IMG/VR virus record: IMGVR_UViG_3300010158_000177
Span: 1 to 36,919 of that record
Reading direction: 5' to 3' (one strand)
DNA: 36,919 nucleotides
From: a virus
Shown one piece after another: positions 1 to 9,492 of the stretch. A program made the translations under genes and the position numbers. The notes below the pieces were generated by a model. It was not told the DNA's origin. It did no database searches and saw only the letters and a list, made by a program, of their open reading frames with translations. Every line of letters begins with the position of its first letter. Within the stretch, counting starts at the first letter, position 1.

Positions 1-2673
1 AATACTGCCAACTCAGGTGTGTTTACTAGCGTTGCTACTACAAGTGGTGGACAAGTAACTGGATACTTAACAGGCGCAATTGGCGCTAACACTCCAAACT
101 CAGTAGTTGCTACATCAGTTACAACTACAAGCGGCGGGCAAGTAACGGGTTATATTACTGGTGCAATTGGTGCCAATACTGCCAACTCAGGTGTGTTTAC
201 TAGCGTTGCTACTACAAGTGGTGGACAAGTAACTGGATACTTAACAGGCGCAATTGGTGCCAATACTGCTAATACTGGTGTGTTTACAACACTTACTGCT
301 AACAGCGGTTATCAAGGCGCAGCAAGTGGACCATTCAACGGAACAGTCGGTGCTACTACGCCCAACTCAGTTGTGGCTACAACAGTCACTACCACTTCAG
401 GCGGTCAGATCACTGGCTACATTACTGGTCCAATCGGTGCTAATACTGCTAACACTGGTGCGTTTACTACAGTAACAACAACAGCAAATGCCACAGTAGG
501 CAGCAACAGTTGGCTCATCGCAAATAATATCACAACAACTGCTGGCACGAATGCAAACTTATTCATCGATCCAGATGGCACAGCGGATGTTGTATTGAGT
601 GCTGCTACTACACTGTGGATACTAGATACCTCTGCTGCTACAAATACACAGACTGGCGCACTGATAGTGAACGGCGGCGCGGCCTTCGTCGGTAATATCT
701 ATGCAGGTGGCGGCATCAACGGCGTCATTGGTAATGGAACTGCTGCTTCTGGTACATTTACAACATTAACAGCAACTAGTGGCTATCAAGGCGCAGCAAG
801 TGGACCATTAAATGGAACAGTTGGCGCTACTACTCCAAATTCAGGCGTATTCACAACACTTACTGCTAACAGCGGTTATCAAGGCGCAGCAAGTGGACCA
901 TTAAATGGAACACTGGGTGCTACTACACCAAACTCAGTGATTGCTACATCAGTAACTACTACAAGCGGTGGACAACTAAGCGGTTATCTAACCGGTGCAA
1001 TTGGTGCTAATACTGCCAACTCAGGTGTGTTTACGTCAGTCACAACTACCAGCGGTGGACAAGTAGTTGGTTACATCACTGGTGCAATTGGTGCTAATAC
1101 AGCCAACTCAGGTGTGTTTACGTCAGTCACAACTACCGGCGGTGGACAACTAACCGGTTATCATACCGGAGCAATTGGTGCTAATACTGCAAACTCAGGC
1201 GCATTTACTACATTAACTGCAACAGGTCAGGCCAATATTAATACAATAACTGCGGCAACTATAGCAGCGGGTACTGTTGGTAATGCGGGTGCGGTGTTTG
1301 TTGGTGCAACTGATACATTGTCAGGTGCAAGCCAAGCAGCAAGTTATACTACTACAAGTGGTGGACAAGTAACTGGGTATTTGACTGGTACGATTGGCGC
1401 TAATACAGCCAATACAGGTGCATTTACAACAGTTACTTCTACCAGCACAATTACAGCAGGCGGCAATATATTTGCTAATAGCGGTACAGCAAGTACTACA
1501 ACTACTACTGGTGCATTAATAGTAAATGGCGGCGTGGGAGTCAGCGGTGCAGTAAGTGTTGGCGGCGGCTTAAACTTACAAGGTAATGGTTATATTACTA
1601 CAAATCAAGCAACTGCTTTGGTATTCACAGGAACAACTGCTGTAAGCATAGGTGCAAGTACTGGTAATACAACAGTTAATAATGGATTAGTAGCAACTGG
1701 TAATACTTGGATTAATAGTGCAGGCGTTGCTGGTAACTTAATAGTACAAGGAAATACCACTGCTGGATATGGCAATCTGTTTGTAACCAATGGATTTACT
1801 GGACAAGTGGGTATTAAAGTTGCGCCTGGATCAATTCCAACTTCGGTATCATTCCAAGTAAATGCAACTGATAGTATGATTGTACCTAAAGGATCAACTG
1901 GACAACGACCATCGGGTGGCGCCGAAGTCTCAGGAATGCTACGTTTTAATACTAGCACTTCTCAAGTTGAATTTTGGTCTGGAACTCAGTGGGCAACTGG
2001 CGGTGCAACATTTACAACTGTTACATCAGATTCATTTACAGGTGATGGTACTACAACAGCATTTACATTAAGCCAAGCAGCAACTACTGCTGGTGTTATT
2101 GTGTTAATTAATGGTATTGCACAGATTCCTACTACAGCATACAGTGTAAGCAGTAATACATTAACATTTACTGAAGCACCATTAGCAACTGATATTATCG
2201 ATGCAAGAACTATTGTTACGACATCTCAAATAAATGCATTAAACGATGGTACAACATCTATTACCGTTGCTAATACTGCTGGTGTAATTTACGCAACTGT
2301 ACAAAATTCAAATGTTTGGGTAGCAAATACAAGTACATACTTCAATGGTGGTATTAGTGCTTTCAATTCTAATATTTCATTAAGTCCAAGCACTTTAACA
2401 ACAGTTGATACGTTTAGCAAAACTAAATTCCGCAGTGCAAAATATATTGTAACAGTAAGTGATTTTGCTAATACCAAATATCAAACAGCAGAAGTTTTAG
2501 TTGTACATGATGGTACAACGGCCTATGCAACACAATATGGTGTGATATCTACTACAGGAACTAGTTTTGTAACTTATGCTGCAAGTGTAAGTGGTTCAAA
2601 TGTCATACTACAAGCAAACAGTACAAGTGCAGTAAGTTATTGCAGTGTACAACAAATTTATAACGCAGTCTAA
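1..2673 (+). CDS. Tail fibre protein with tandem repeats (5' end outside window)
   Basis: The frame is open from base 1, so the true start lies upstream and only the last ~890 residues are seen. The N-terminal half is built from about a dozen units of 25-30 residues, either SGGQVTGY-x-TGAIGANTAN or SGYQGAASGPLNGTVGATTP, joined by VFTSV/FTTLT linkers. Two GALIVNGG segments follow. Next comes a QRPSGG...GMLRFNTSTSQ...FWSGTQW segment, a layout common at the distal end of phage fibres, then a beta-rich domain starting GDGTTTAFTLSQ, and a terminal domain (FRSAKYIVTVSDF to the end). The composition (Thr/Gly/Ala/Asn, almost no Cys or Trp) fits an extended trimeric beta-structured fibre for host recognition. 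The stop is 23 bp before the next fibre gene, so the three fibre genes are probably co-transcribed late. Confidence 0.85.
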   Translation, partial: NTANSGVFTSVATTSGGQVTGYLTGAIGANTPNSVVATSVTTTSGGQVTGYITGAIGANTANSGVFTSVATTSGGQVTGYLTGAIGANTANTGVFTTLTANSGYQGAASGPFNGTVGATTPNSVVATTVTTTSGGQITGYITGPIGANTANTGAFTTVTTTANATVGSNSWLIANNITTTAGTNANLFIDPDGTADVVLSAATTLWILDTSAATNTQTGALIVNGGAAFVGNIYAGGGINGVIGNGTAASGTFTTLTATSGYQGAASGPLNGTVGATTPNSGVFTTLTANSGYQGAASGPLNGTLGATTPNSVIATSVTTTSGGQLSGYLTGAIGANTANSGVFTSVTTTSGGQVVGYITGAIGANTANSGVFTSVTTTGGGQLTGYHTGAIGANTANSGAFTTLTATGQANINTITAATIAAGTVGNAGAVFVGATDTLSGASQAASYTTTSGGQVTGYLTGTIGANTANTGAFTTVTSTSTITAGGNIFANSGTASTTTTTGALIVNGGVGVSGAVSVGGGLNLQGNGYITTNQATALVFTGTTAVSIGASTGNTTVNNGLVATGNTWINSAGVAGNLIVQGNTTAGYGNLFVTNGFTGQVGIKVAPGSIPTSVSFQVNATDSMIVPKGSTGQRPSGGAEVSGMLRFNTSTSQVEFWSGTQWATGGATFTTVTSDSFTGDGTTTAFTLSQAATTAGVIVLINGIAQIPTTAYSVSSNTLTFTEAPLATDIIDARTIVTTSQINALNDGTTSITVANTAGVIYATVQNSNVWVANTSTYFNGGISAFNSNISLSPSTLTTVDTFSKTKFRSAKYIVTVSDFANTKYQTAEVLVVHDGTTAYATQYGVISTTGTSFVTYAASVSGSNVILQANSTSAVSYCSVQQIYNAV

Positions 2674-2696
2674 CAGCCAAAAGGGAACATGGAACA

Positions 2697-4685
2697 ATGG
2701 CAAATACAAATTTCGTAATACAAAACGGTCTCACAGTTGGACCACTTACAATATGGGCAGCAAACGGAGATGTTGTTACCACGGGTAATATCTCTACTTC
2801 TGGTATCAGTGAAAACTTTAACACTATCAATGCTGTTGCTATACAAGCAGGAACAATTGGTAATACAAGTGCAACAGTACAAGGTGGTACAATCTTATCA
2901 TTGGGCGGCGGACAAATTACTGGTTATCACACCGGAGCAATTGGTGCTAACACTGCTAATACTGGTGTATTCACAACACTGACTGCTACTAGTGGATATC
3001 AGGGTGCAATAAGCGGTCCACTTAGTGGAACAGTTGGTGCTACTACACCAAATAGCGGTGTGTTTACGACACTGACTGCTACTAGTGGATATCAAGGTGC
3101 AATAAGTGGTCCGCTAAACGGAACAGTTGGTGCTACTACACCAAACAGCGGTGCGTTTTCGACACTGACAACATCCAGTTTTCTTACTGTATCAGGTACA
3201 GGTAGTTTTGCTGGTACACTAAATGCTGCTACTGTACAAGGTAGTACAATTGGTAATAGTGGTGCTACTCTTTATGGAACATTGAACAGTGCAAGTGCTT
3301 CTCAAACTAATATTACTTCAGTTGGTACACTTACTGGTTTAACTGTTAATGGTACTAGTACATTAGGAGCAACTACTGCTTCTACTGTTAGTGCAGGTAC
3401 TATTGGCAATAGTGGAGCAACATTATCCGGCGCAACCTTATCACTGACTAGCGACGCAACAGTTGGCGGTAATTTAACTATTAATGGTAATATCATTCAA
3501 AATGGTTCAGTAACAACATTAAATGCCAACAACTTAACTATTAATGATACTGTAATTTATATGGCTAACAACAACCCTGCTAACTCATATGATATTGGTA
3601 TAGTCGGTCACTTCACAGCAGGTACATATCAGCATACTGGTATAATAAGAGATCACAATACTAATATTTGGACATTTTTTAGCAATGTCTCAACAGAACC
3701 TACAGGCAACGTACTAACATTTGATGGCACTACAACTTATGATACTGTCAAATTAGGCAGTTTAAATGCTACAAATAATATTACTGCTGCGGGAAGAATT
3801 GACGGTGCATTGTACGGACCATTAAATGGTACTGTTGGCGCTACTACTGCTAATACTGGTGTGTTTACAACACTGACTGCAACTAGTGGTTATCAAGGCG
3901 CAGCAAGTGGACCATTAAATGGTACTGTTGGCGCTACTACTGCTAATACTGGTGCATTTACAACTATTACTGCAAGTAGTACTTTAGGTGTTAGTGGCAC
4001 AGCAAACTTTGCAGGTACACTGACCGCTGCTACTGTCAATGCCACAGCGATTGGTAACTCCGCAACTGCATTGACAGGTACAAGCGCAACTGTTGCTGGA
4101 ACTATTACTGCTGCTACAATATATTGTACAACACTTGGTAACTCAGCAACAGTATTCACTGCGTCAAGTTCTACTGTAAGTAATTCTATTACAGTAAACA
4201 GTGCTAATAATGCCACAGCGATTGTGAACGGGGGTACAACAGGTACGGGTAATATTGGATCTAGTTCAAGTACTTTTAATACTGTATTCGCAAAAGCAAC
4301 AACTGCACAGTATGCTGACTTAGCAGAATGTTATGCTGCTGATGCTGAATATGCTCCGGGCACAGTGGTTGATTTTGGTGGCGATGCTGAAATTACACTT
4401 AGCCCAATTGATGCAAGTCCTCGTGTTGCAGGTGTTATTTCAACTAACCCTGCTCATTTGATGAACAGTCATTTAGAAGCAGAGTTTGTTGCTGCTGTTG
4501 CATTAGTTGGTCGTGTTCCAACATTAGTACAAGGTACTGTTATGAAGGGTGATACAATGGTATCAGCTGGTAATGGTCGTGCTCGTGCAGAAAATGATCC
4601 TAAGATCAGTACAGTAATTGGTAAAGCATTAGAAAACTTTATAGGTGATGAAGGCATAATAGAAATAGTAGTTGGTAAAATTTAA
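2697..4685 (+). CDS. Tail fibre protein with chaperone/autoprotease-like C-terminus
   Basis: 662 residues. It shares the upstream fibre's repeat vocabulary: one SGGQ-type unit written GGGQITGYHTGAIGANTAN, and four SGYQGA/GPLNGTVGATT units near residues 75-150 and 365-420. Between them is a non-repetitive region (about 255-365) containing NLTINDTVIYMANNN, which resembles segments seen in marine T4-like fibres. The last ~130 residues (from YADLAECYAADAEYAPG) contain GTVV and VAGVISTNPA motifs and resemble the C-terminal domain that in several phage fibres helps trimerisation and may be cleaved off (Peptidase_G2-like). That family link is by pattern only. The ATG is preceded by an AGGGA-type site. 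Virion, distal tail location is inferred. Confidence 0.8.
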   Translation: MANTNFVIQNGLTVGPLTIWAANGDVVTTGNISTSGISENFNTINAVAIQAGTIGNTSATVQGGTILSLGGGQITGYHTGAIGANTANTGVFTTLTATSGYQGAISGPLSGTVGATTPNSGVFTTLTATSGYQGAISGPLNGTVGATTPNSGAFSTLTTSSFLTVSGTGSFAGTLNAATVQGSTIGNSGATLYGTLNSASASQTNITSVGTLTGLTVNGTSTLGATTASTVSAGTIGNSGATLSGATLSLTSDATVGGNLTINGNIIQNGSVTTLNANNLTINDTVIYMANNNPANSYDIGIVGHFTAGTYQHTGIIRDHNTNIWTFFSNVSTEPTGNVLTFDGTTTYDTVKLGSLNATNNITAAGRIDGALYGPLNGTVGATTANTGVFTTLTATSGYQGAASGPLNGTVGATTANTGAFTTITASSTLGVSGTANFAGTLTAATVNATAIGNSATALTGTSATVAGTITAATIYCTTLGNSATVFTASSSTVSNSITVNSANNATAIVNGGTTGTGNIGSSSSTFNTVFAKATTAQYADLAECYAADAEYAPGTVVDFGGDAEITLSPIDASPRVAGVISTNPAHLMNSHLEAEFVAAVALVGRVPTLVQGTVMKGDTMVSAGNGRARAENDPKISTVIGKALENFIGDEGIIEIVVGKI

Positions 4686-4710
4686 GTTAAATACATGGTA
4701 AGGAAATTCC

Positions 4711-6621
4711 ATGGCTTTAACTCGTGCTGTAAGTGACTTTAAAGATAGTGTAAAAGCAGCAACTACAACCAATATTACTCTAACAGGAGGCGCCCCTACT
4801 ACAGCAGATGGCGTTTCCCTCTCTGCGAACGATAGTGTCTTAGTAAGAAGTCAAACAGATTCAACTCAAAATGGATTATATCGTGTTACTACTTTAGGTA
4901 CAGGTGCAAATGGTACTTGGACTAGAAGAAGCGATTTCAATGCAAGCAATCAAGTATCCGCAGGTGCATTGATATTTGTTGAACAGGGCACTACTAATGG
5001 AAATGTTTTTTATTATTTGCCCGGTGGTATTGGAACTGTTAGTGTTGGATCAACTGCGTTAAATTTTTCTAATTTATATAGTACAATTAGCAGTGGGGGA
5101 ACATATAGCAATAGTAATGTTGCTGCTTATTTGCCTACTTATAGCGGAACACTTACTGCTAGTAGTGTAACTACAATAAGTGGAGGACAGATTACTGGTT
5201 ATCATACTGGCGCCATTGGGGCTAATACTGCTAACACAGGTGTGTTCACTTCAGTGACTACTACAAGCGGCGGTCAGGTAACTGGTTATCATACTGGTGC
5301 TATTGGCGCTAACTCAGCTAACACTGGTGCATTTACTACAATAACAACAACATCTACAATAATTGCAAGTGGAAATATTGTTGCTTCTAGTGGAACAGCA
5401 AGTACAAATCAAACTACTGGTGCATTAGTAGTTGCTGGCGGGATGGGAGTAAGTGGCACAGCCAATGTAGGTAATGTGATTACTACAAGTGGTGTCTACT
5501 GGGCTAATGGAACTACATGGTCAAGCTCAGCAGCAGCCAGTAGCAGTGCAGCTAAAGTTTGGTCTTCTTATACCTCATCTTCAACATACACAGTGCCAAC
5601 TGGTGTAACATCAATTCGGGTGTATGCTTTTGGCGGCGGCGGCAACGGTGGCGGCGACACTGGTGGCAATGGGGGAGCAACAGGTGGCGGTGGTGGAGGA
5701 TGTGCTTATGGGGATCTTGCTGTTACAGCAGGGCAAACTGTAACAATAACTATTTCATCTGGTGTTGCCACTGTCAGCTATGCAAGTATAACACGTTTAA
5801 CTGCTAATAAAGGTAGTAATGGAGACCTTGGAGTTAATTCTACTACAGGAGGGGCTGGAGGAACTGCATCTAAACATAGCTCAATTACAAATGGAGGAGC
5901 ATATAGTGGAGGAAATGGAGGAGATATATCTGTGTCGGGAGGTGCAGGTGGGGGTGGTTCAAGTGGTTCTCCTTTAGGAAATGGACTGTCACCGACAACT
6001 GCTGCTTATCAAGATACGGTGGGAGGCGCTGGTTGGTATTCTCAAAATAGTCAACTTGGTGGCGGAAGCGGTGGCGGCAGTCAGGGAGGTACAGGTAATT
6101 ATTCTCAATATAGCATAACATTTTATACAACAGCGGCTCAAAGATCATTTGAAGCATATTATACAGAAACTTTGCTGTCGGCAATGAATTTATATGGAAA
6201 AGGCGGAAGAGGCTCTGTTGGGCATCCTTCGTATAACTTTTACGTTTGGTTTTCTCCAGAAAACGGTGAATCTGGCGGCGGTGGGGGAGGATCATATTAT
6301 CCTGGTATAGGAACATCTGTCGATTCAACTTTTTATGATTCCTCAAATTATGGTAAAGGCGGTAACGGTTCTGGTGGAGGAGGTGTGTCTGCTACAACAT
6401 ATTTAAATATGTATAGTTATGTTTATGGTAAAAGCGGAGGATTTGGTGGCGGTGGTGGCGGAGCGGTTGTTCGAGGATATAGCAGCCCAAATACCGTTAA
6501 TCCTCAAGGCGGGGCTGGCGGATACGGCGGCGGCGGCGGCGGCGCTGCGCCATATTCATCTGGTTATGGTTCTGGCTTTGGTGGCACTGGTGGCGGCGCT
6601 ATTGTTTTAATATACGCATAA
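4711..6621 (+). CDS. Tail fibre/adhesin with glycine-rich tip
   Basis: 636 residues behind an AAGGAA ribosome site. Residues ~1-125 (TRAVSDFKDSVKAA ... ENGLYRV-like ... RRSDFNAS) match the attachment-type N-terminal module frequent in T4-like fibres. Two SGGQ-x-TGYHTGAIGAN repeats follow near 150-205, then a GALVVAGGMGVSG segment. From about residue 285 (YTVPTGVTSIRVYAFGGGG) the protein becomes a Gly-rich domain with many runs of 4-7 glycines, interrupted by aromatic stretches, ending GGAIVLIYA. Gly-rich tips of this kind form packed polyglycine helices and carry receptor-binding loops in some T-even adhesins; whether this tip does so is inference. GC rises locally because of GGN codons. Confidence 0.8.
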   Translation: MALTRAVSDFKDSVKAATTTNITLTGGAPTTADGVSLSANDSVLVRSQTDSTQNGLYRVTTLGTGANGTWTRRSDFNASNQVSAGALIFVEQGTTNGNVFYYLPGGIGTVSVGSTALNFSNLYSTISSGGTYSNSNVAAYLPTYSGTLTASSVTTISGGQITGYHTGAIGANTANTGVFTSVTTTSGGQVTGYHTGAIGANSANTGAFTTITTTSTIIASGNIVASSGTASTNQTTGALVVAGGMGVSGTANVGNVITTSGVYWANGTTWSSSAAASSSAAKVWSSYTSSSTYTVPTGVTSIRVYAFGGGGNGGGDTGGNGGATGGGGGGCAYGDLAVTAGQTVTITISSGVATVSYASITRLTANKGSNGDLGVNSTTGGAGGTASKHSSITNGGAYSGGNGGDISVSGGAGGGGSSGSPLGNGLSPTTAAYQDTVGGAGWYSQNSQLGGGSGGGSQGGTGNYSQYSITFYTTAAQRSFEAYYTETLLSAMNLYGKGGRGSVGHPSYNFYVWFSPENGESGGGGGGSYYPGIGTSVDSTFYDSSNYGKGGNGSGGGGVSATTYLNMYSYVYGKSGGFGGGGGGAVVRGYSSPNTVNPQGGAGGYGGGGGGAAPYSSGYGSGFGGTGGGAIVLIYA

Positions 6622-6644
6622 AAAACTTATAGAAAGGAAATAAC

Positions 6645-6917
6645 ATGAATTGGTGGGTATATATCAAAGACGGAATTGTTATTGATGTGGCAAGAGTTGA
6701 TCCGTTTACAATATTCAATCCAGAATATGCAAAATTATTTATTGCATCGCCAGAAAATGTTCACGCTGGTTGGATATATGACGGCACAAACTTTACTGAA
6801 CCACCTAAGCCGCCAGAACAACCATTATCCCCGCCTACTGCACCTACAACCCCTACTAAAGAAGATTTAATAGCAGAGTTAGCTGCTTTAACAGCTAAAA
6901 TAAATTCTTTACCATAA
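6645..6917 (+). CDS. Small fibre-assembly-like protein
   Basis: 90 residues, 23 bp after the Gly-rich adhesin, with an AAAGGAAAT ribosome site. The N-terminal half has the short beta motif seen in tail-fibre-assembly and fibre-associated proteins: VYIKDGIVIDV, then HAGWIYDGTNFTEPP. A proline-rich linker (PPKPPEQPLSPPTAPTTP) follows, and a C-terminal helix (KEDLIAELAALTAKINSL) could be a short coiled coil. Position directly behind fibre genes fits a chaperone or fibre-bound accessory. The assignment rests on pattern and context, not on a clear family match. Confidence 0.55.
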   Translation: MNWWVYIKDGIVIDVARVDPFTIFNPEYAKLFIASPENVHAGWIYDGTNFTEPPKPPEQPLSPPTAPTTPTKEDLIAELAALTAKINSLP

Positions 6918-6920
6918 ATA
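6913..6920 (+). promoter_or_regulatory. T4-type late promoter-like motif
   Basis: CATAAATA, one mismatch from the T4 late consensus TATAAATA, overlapping the stop codon of the 90-aa gene and 21 bp before the next ATG. Transcription from here would start near 6926 and serve the 239-aa gene. Motif match only. Confidence 0.4.
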
Positions 6921-6941
6921 TTGTATCAAAGGATACAATGA

Positions 6942-7661
6942 ATGTCATTGATTCAGCCATTTTATAGAACAGATTATGTAGGTGAGACTATCAATTACTA
7001 TGATGAAGATGGTAAGAGTTTTTCTTACTTTGTTAAGCCACGTGAAAATGTGTTCATGAAATCAAATGTTACTAGTGCTATAATACTAGGTAATGGATTA
7101 ACTAGAAATTATAATGACATTAAGTTATTACTTAAGACCAATGCAAACAAATATGCTGAAGGTTACAAGTTAGTCTATGCTTGTAATCGTGCTGTCTCAG
7201 ATGAAGAAACATATGACTATTACGTTTTAAAACATTCTGTCTTTATGTCTGGAATACATCAAGAAAGAAAAGGTCAAATTTATCTACCATATAATATTTT
7301 TATGACTTACAAGGATGACTGCAATGTTTTGCCATACATAAGTTATTTTGATAGTGGGGCAAGTGCTGCTTATTTGTCTTGTTTTGATGGACATAAAAAA
7401 GTATTTCTGATTGGATTTGATGGCGATTATGGAAATAAATGGCAGACAGTCTATGACGGTACTTTTCCATATGTTGATCAAAATTTAGAAGTTCAACTCA
7501 AAACATCTCAGGATTATCTGCATAACGTAATGTCAGTTTACAAAGATGTTGAGTTTTACAGAATACAAATGGATGCTCAAGAACCTGCAGATTTGTGGCA
7601 ATCTCTTCCCAATTTTCATAATGTAACTTTGAGAGAAGCAGTACTAGCAGGTGATTTCTAA
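6942..7661 (+). CDS. Rossmann-like protein, possible glycosyltransferase-type (DUF115/MptE-like)
   Basis: 239 residues; an AAAGGA site precedes the ATG. I do not recognise a firm family. The visible features are an N-terminal strand-loop AIILGNGLTRNYNDI (residues ~46-60), then KLVYACNRAVSDEETYDYYV, and SGASAAYLSCFDGHKKVFLIGFDGD near 150-172. This order (LGNG loop, a Cys-Asn-Arg strand that 'names' an acceptor, then a GASA helix and IGFDGD) recalls the Rossmann-type fold of sialyltransferase-like and DUF115/MptE-like proteins. It follows the fibre genes in the same direction and its 3' end overlaps the convergent Nudix gene by 18 bp. A role in sugar transfer onto fibres or host glycans is speculation. 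Confidence 0.55.
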   Translation: MSLIQPFYRTDYVGETINYYDEDGKSFSYFVKPRENVFMKSNVTSAIILGNGLTRNYNDIKLLLKTNANKYAEGYKLVYACNRAVSDEETYDYYVLKHSVFMSGIHQERKGQIYLPYNIFMTYKDDCNVLPYISYFDSGASAAYLSCFDGHKKVFLIGFDGDYGNKWQTVYDGTFPYVDQNLEVQLKTSQDYLHNVMSVYKDVEFYRIQMDAQEPADLWQSLPNFHNVTLREAVLAGDF

Positions 7662-8147
7662 AATCTCACGTACTGTATTCAGTTTCTTTTTCACTTCGTA
7701 ATTACTTAGACTGCTCCATAATCCTGGATGTAATGGTTTTGGAAAACTCTCAACATCGCACCAGCAGTAACCCTTATGCTCGTCGCTAAGTTTTGGAATA
7801 AACTCCTCGTCTATTAGACATACGAATGTATGATATTCAAAATTGCCATCTTCGCTATTAAAAAGTTCGATTGGAATTGTTTTTCTAATAGTTACAGGTT
7901 TACCTACTTCTTCGAGTATTTCTCGTTCCAATGCTTGAAAAACACTTTCATTCTCTTCGACTTTCCCGCCGACTAATCCCCATGTATTACTATGGGTGTC
8001 ATTGTCTCGCAATAAGAATAGAAGTCTTTTAGTGTCATTTGCTAGTAATAAAGCGCCACAGGCTTTAAACAACTTTAGATTATCAGAAGCCAGAGTCCCT
8101 CTTTGTATAAACCCTCCCAACTTTTTTGCCATAGTCCGTTCACCCAT
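7644..8147 (-). CDS. Nudix hydrolase
   Basis: 167 residues with a complete Nudix box at residues 61-83: G61, E67, R75-E76, E79-E80 and G82, the catalytic and metal-binding pattern GX5EX7REUXEEXGU. Family members hydrolyse nucleoside diphosphates linked to a second group (NTPs, NDP-sugars, capped RNA); the substrate is not predictable. The start is uncertain. The ATG at 8147 would overlap the end of gp15 by 73 bp; an in-frame ATG at 8132 and a TTG near 8069, just past the gp15 stop, are alternatives. The Nudix fold itself appears to start near residue 28 (FKACGALLLA), so a shorter protein is plausible. Converges with the + strand gene ending at 7661. Confidence 0.85.
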   Translation of the reverse strand: MGERTMAKKLGGFIQRGTLASDNLKLFKACGALLLANDTKRLLFLLRDNDTHSNTWGLVGGKVEENESVFQALEREILEEVGKPVTIRKTIPIELFNSEDGNFEYHTFVCLIDEEFIPKLSDEHKGYCWCDVESFPKPLHPGLWSSLSNYEVKKKLNTVREILEITC

Positions 8148-9484
8148 TTATATTGAATTCCTGTATATAGATTTGAAACATAGTCCTCATTGCCTACATT
8201 AGCACTAGCGGAGTAAGAAATACTCCAATGTGTTCCATCGTACTCGATGATGTCATTCTCATAAGCAATGAAAGGACTTAGATCAGCATTTAACCATGCA
8301 CTTGGATTATTTTGAGGTTGATTGTTAACATTGCCAATATTATTATTGATAATAAGATATCGCTGTCCTGCCGCTGCTGCTGGCAACCCTCGTCCTGGGC
8401 CTACCTTCATTGGGTCAATGATATTGTTTATTGGCAGCAATGTATTACTTGGTACTGTATTTGTATCAAGTTCAAACAACATGACATTTGGGTCTGTGGG
8501 ATCGTAACTAATAGTACCTATAACAAGATTGCCTGTTGTTTCATTGACAAATGCCATCATGCTGATACCATTACTAATTTCGCCTATGTAATTTACAACT
8601 CCTCTCCACGGTACTGGATCTGAGACAGGAATCGGTGTATCTAAGATACTATTGGTACTGGCAAGTTTGCTTAGGATAATTTTGTATTGGCCTGAAACTA
8701 ACGGATCAGCAAAGATGATTGCATCATACCCGCTGGGAGTAAACCATTGTCTGCTGCCAAGTTGATTGACCATATGTTGAATTTCTGTAGCAAGATCTCC
8801 CGATGGACCATACATAGTAGTAACAACACTTGTGACTGCATTGAGTTTCTTAACTTTAGCAGCAGTGGTGATGTACATATGAAGTTCAAACGATAGTGTT
8901 GCAACGTCGATGGGGTCTTCCGTTCCAACAGGAATAGATCTACTACTAAAATTAACATCAGTTAGTGTGACATAAGATAAACTGGTCCAATCTAGATAAT
9001 TCTCAGTGTTTTGAATTTCTCTACTGGGATTATACCACGGTACGATCTGTTCGATGATCTGTAATTTTTGTTCTAAGTTACTGGTATAGATGTCTAACTT
9101 TAATCCTAGCAGATATGGAACGGGCATATAACGTTCTACAGTTACAACATTCTTTTGATAAGTTTTTATGTCACCGGTTATTGGGTCAATTGCACGTTCC
9201 CTGATGATCTTCTTTTCTAGATATGTTGGATCTTGTATATGTTCTCTATGATATTTTAAACTATCAATATACACAGCCATCATTGGTACGTTATTGAGTG
9301 TATTCTCACTGTTATTACGCAAAATAGCACTGCCTGCACGATTGGTATCTGCGTACCTGCAGGGTACTGTTAAGTAGATCATATTGCCATTATCATCACG
9401 TCCATACTCAACTTGAAGATCACTGAAGTATCTTATAAATTGCAATACAAATCGACGAATTTGTGAATCATAAAAAAACTGCAT
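8075..9484 (-). CDS. 15: gp15-like tail sheath stabiliser and completion protein
   Basis: 469 residues. The N-terminal ~230 residues align by eye with T4 gp15: an opening FFYDSQIRRFVLQFIRYFSD like gp15's FYNSSFRRYATLMGDLFS, a VPCRYAD strand, VPMMAVYIDSL, YMPVPYLLGLKLDIYTSN, then QKLQIIEQIVPWYNPS, matching gp15 IVEQILPYFQP. In T4 gp15 caps the tail tube and sheath and joins the tail to the head neck. The protein is much longer than T4 gp15 (272 aa); residues ~235-469 form an added C-terminal region of unknown role ending with WVNGLWQKSWEGLYKEG. It starts 8 bp after the gp14-like gene, the T4 order 14-15. Confidence 0.75.
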   Translation of the reverse strand: MQFFYDSQIRRFVLQFIRYFSDLQVEYGRDDNGNMIYLTVPCRYADTNRAGSAILRNNSENTLNNVPMMAVYIDSLKYHREHIQDPTYLEKKIIRERAIDPITGDIKTYQKNVVTVERYMPVPYLLGLKLDIYTSNLEQKLQIIEQIVPWYNPSREIQNTENYLDWTSLSYVTLTDVNFSSRSIPVGTEDPIDVATLSFELHMYITTAAKVKKLNAVTSVVTTMYGPSGDLATEIQHMVNQLGSRQWFTPSGYDAIIFADPLVSGQYKIILSKLASTNSILDTPIPVSDPVPWRGVVNYIGEISNGISMMAFVNETTGNLVIGTISYDPTDPNVMLFELDTNTVPSNTLLPINNIIDPMKVGPGRGLPAAAAGQRYLIINNNIGNVNNQPQNNPSAWLNADLSPFIAYENDIIEYDGTHWSISYSASANVGNEDYVSNLYTGIQYKWVNGLWQKSWEGLYKEGLWLLII

Positions 9485-9492
9485 CTTAATCC

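Noticed and set aside
1-1460. Near-identical DNA repeats as possible CRISPR or satellite
   Set aside because: The repeats keep one open reading frame and encode fibre repeat units.
5885-6346. 153-aa open frame on the minus strand inside the Gly-rich fibre gene
   Set aside because: Reverse shadow of Gly-rich codons; no ribosome site and no family-like features; the + strand frame is clearly coding.
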